This document shows, piece after piece, positions 5,149 to 6,269 of a stretch of DNA of 6,269 nt (positions are counted from its first letter, which is position 1; each line of letters begins with the position of its first letter). Below the pieces are notes generated by a model, which was not told the origin of the DNA, searched no databases, and was given only the letters and a program-made list of their open reading frames with translations. This stretch comes from Candidatus Woesearchaeota archaeon. Lineage in GTDB: Archaea > Nanobdellota > Nanobdellia > Woesearchaeales > CG1-02-33-12. The DNA lies in the NCBI GenBank assembly GCA_017609385.1, contig JAFCEA010000040.1, positions 1-6,269 of the forward strand. Direction: 5' to 3'. A program made the position numbers and the translations under genes.

Positions 5149-6269
5149 TTAATCTTTTTTATAAGTTAAATTATCTAACTTTCCTTCCTTTATTCCAATA
5201 ATAATCTCTTTTTGTTTTTTACTGTTTGTGATGAATGTAGAGCCAATTATCATTCCCTCTGTCTTGTACTGCCAGAGTTTTTTGCCGACATATTCCCCTG
5301 GTTCTGCTGTTATTAAATCATTATAATGGCCTGGCTGCTGTGTTATTCCTGAAACTCCCGGCATATAATCAAGAAGGAATGTTCCTTCCCCATCTAGGAT
5401 ATAAACAGAGTTGTCATAAGAGCCAGCAATAACCTCTAGTTTGCCGTCATTATCTATGTCTATAACAAGGGGGGTTGCAACAATCCAAAAGTCTGTTTCA
5501 TAACTCCATATTTTGCTTCCTTTGCATGACAGGCAGTATATATTATCATCGCATGAGCCAAAGATTATCTCAAGTTTTTTGTCATTGTTGATATCAGCTA
5601 AGCAAGCTTCTGAGCATATCCTGCCTTCTGTTTCATAAAGCCATTCAAGTTTGCCATTCTCATCCAAGACATAAAGGTTGTTATCAGCAGAGCCAATAAC
5701 AATATATTTTTTTTTATTAGCATAAATATCTCCTATTGCCGGCTTTGCTGTTATCTTTCCCTTTGTTTTGAATTGCCATAACAGCTTTCCTTTTGTGTTC
5801 AGGGAATAAATTTTGCCATCATTAGAGCCAAATATTATCTGTGTTTTTTTAGCTTTTAAAATAGCTGGGCTTGATTCAATGCCTGAGTCTGCCTTAAATT
5901 TCCATAAAAGTTTTCCCTTTGTATTTAGAGCATAAAGATTTTTGTCATTAGAGCCAAATATAATCATATTATCTTGCACAAGAGCAGATGACCTTATTTC
6001 CCCATCTGTCTTAAAATCCCATAAAAGCTTTCCTGATGAGCTTAAGGCATAGAATTTGCCAAGATCACACCCAAAAAGAACCTCTTTTTTGCCGTCTTTG
6101 TTTATATCAGCAAGTGTTGGTGTGGCATAAATGCTTTTTGCAGTTTCTTCATCCAGAAACATCTTTTGTATTTCATCAATCTTTTCCTGTATTGAATAAA
6201 ACCATTTTATTTTTGCATTGTCACCAAGCATATACACTTTTCCATCCTGTGTGCCAAATGCAATTCCTA
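5149..6269 (-). CDS. PQQ-like/FG-GAP-type beta-propeller repeat protein, 5'-truncated by the window edge
   Basis: The frame stays open to the right edge: upstream of a GTG at 6237 it encodes GIAFGTQDGKVYMLGDN, a propeller blade, so the gene starts outside the window. Numbered from that GTG, blades repeat the pattern IIFGSxDxxLYxLxxxGKLLWxFKT. Their FG/AG/IG strands fall at about 55, 94, 136, 181, 226, 271 and 347, a spacing of 39-45 residues except for the last. Between blades sit calcium-loop-like motifs ADINKDGKKE, ADINNDKKLE and DIDNDGKLE, as in FG-GAP/integrin-type repeats. Including the edge fragment, about eight blades are visible, fitting a closed PQQ-dehydrogenase-like propeller. Such domains bind ligands, proteins or cofactors; no catalytic residues can be named. 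Any signal peptide or anchor would lie beyond the window, so location is unknown. Two insertions stand out, about 20 residues after the first Trp and about 31 near residues 290-320. The gene probably shares an operon with the kaiC-like gene. Confidence 0.85.
   Translation of the reverse strand, partial: GIAFGTQDGKVYMLGDNAKIKWFYSIQEKIDEIQKMFLDEETAKSIYATPTLADINKDGKKEVLFGCDLGKFYALSSSGKLLWDFKTDGEIRSSALVQDNMIIFGSNDKNLYALNTKGKLLWKFKADSGIESSPAILKAKKTQIIFGSNDGKIYSLNTKGKLLWQFKTKGKITAKPAIGDIYANKKKYIVIGSADNNLYVLDENGKLEWLYETEGRICSEACLADINNDKKLEIIFGSCDDNIYCLSCKGSKIWSYETDFWIVATPLVIDIDNDGKLEVIAGSYDNSVYILDGEGTFLLDYMPGVSGITQQPGHYNDLITAEPGEYVGKKLWQYKTEGMIIGSTFITNSKKQKEIIIGIKEGKLDNLTYKKD
5819..5961. repeat. Repeated blade-coding DNA within the propeller gene (17-nt exact unit, 126-nt period)
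   Basis: The plus-strand string TCATTAGAGCCAAATAT occurs at 5819-5835 and again at 5945-5961, exactly 126 nt (42 codons) apart, each encoding the IFGSND strand of a blade. Neighbouring stretches are also similar (for example CATAA-AG-TTTCC runs encoding the GKLLW strand at about 5780, 5908 and 6022). The two adjacent blades share NTKGKLLW and differ at few positions. This is an internal coding repeat from blade duplication, not a mobile or regulatory repeat. Confidence 0.7.

Noticed and set aside
5138..5149. Upstream ATG at 5149 as the KaiC-like start
   Set aside because: The GGAGGG ribosome binding site lies downstream of this ATG and is correctly spaced for the ATG at 5137; kept only as an alternative.
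6235..6237. GTG at 6237 as the start of the propeller gene
   Set aside because: The frame continues upstream to the edge and encodes a recognisable blade strand (GIAFGTQDGKVY), so the gene is truncated by the window.
5149..6269. Possible CRISPR-like or tandem DNA repeat array
   Set aside because: The periodic similarity is in frame, with multiples of three and conserved blade residues; it reflects propeller repeats in protein.
2571..6269. Possible defence or toxin-antitoxin island
   Set aside because: No nuclease, toxin, transposase or integrase is visible; all genes fit housekeeping or signalling families with uniform base composition.

Overview
The window is AT-rich (roughly one third G+C by eye) and reads as a compact archaeal chromosome segment, most likely from a small-genome DPANN-type lineage such as Woesearchaeota or Pacearchaeota. 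The grounds are the gene set (single-domain KaiC-like ATPase, archaeal-style NFACT-R protein, solo CRM/YhbY protein, stand-alone NAD(P)H-hydrate dehydratase), the archaeal TATA-like boxes, the mix of Shine-Dalgarno and apparently leaderless starts, and the very tight packing. The lineage is inferred from style; no marker gene settles it. No stretch over 50 bases lies outside a gene, and I see no RNA gene, CRISPR array, insertion sequence or origin.

Layout: the left edge holds the 3' part of a plus-strand YkgJ-family cysteine-cluster protein (cut by the window start). Everything else is on the minus strand. Read in the direction of transcription (right to left) it is: a PQQ/FG-GAP-like beta-propeller protein (cut by the right edge), a KaiC/RadA-type ATPase starting next to the propeller stop, a 50-nt gap with a candidate TATA box, a short NFACT-R (DUF814) protein made only of the coiled coil and R domain of RqcH/NEMF, the NAD(P)H-hydrate dehydratase NnrD joined to it by an ATGA overlap, a 40-nt gap with a TATA-like box and a good ribosome binding site, a KefB-type cation/proton antiporter with an RCK_N domain, and 2 nt later a YhbY/CRM RNA-binding protein whose open frame runs 220 nt antisense into the YkgJ gene.

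Taken together the genes look like housekeeping: ribosome-associated functions (NFACT-R, YhbY), cofactor repair (NnrD), ion homeostasis (KefB) and a possible sensing/ATPase pair (propeller plus KaiC-like). The three points most worth attention are the propeller-KaiC pair, the NFACT-R protein without its catalytic/tRNA-binding N-terminal half, and the long convergent overlap at the left end. I do not see a convincing defence or mobile system.
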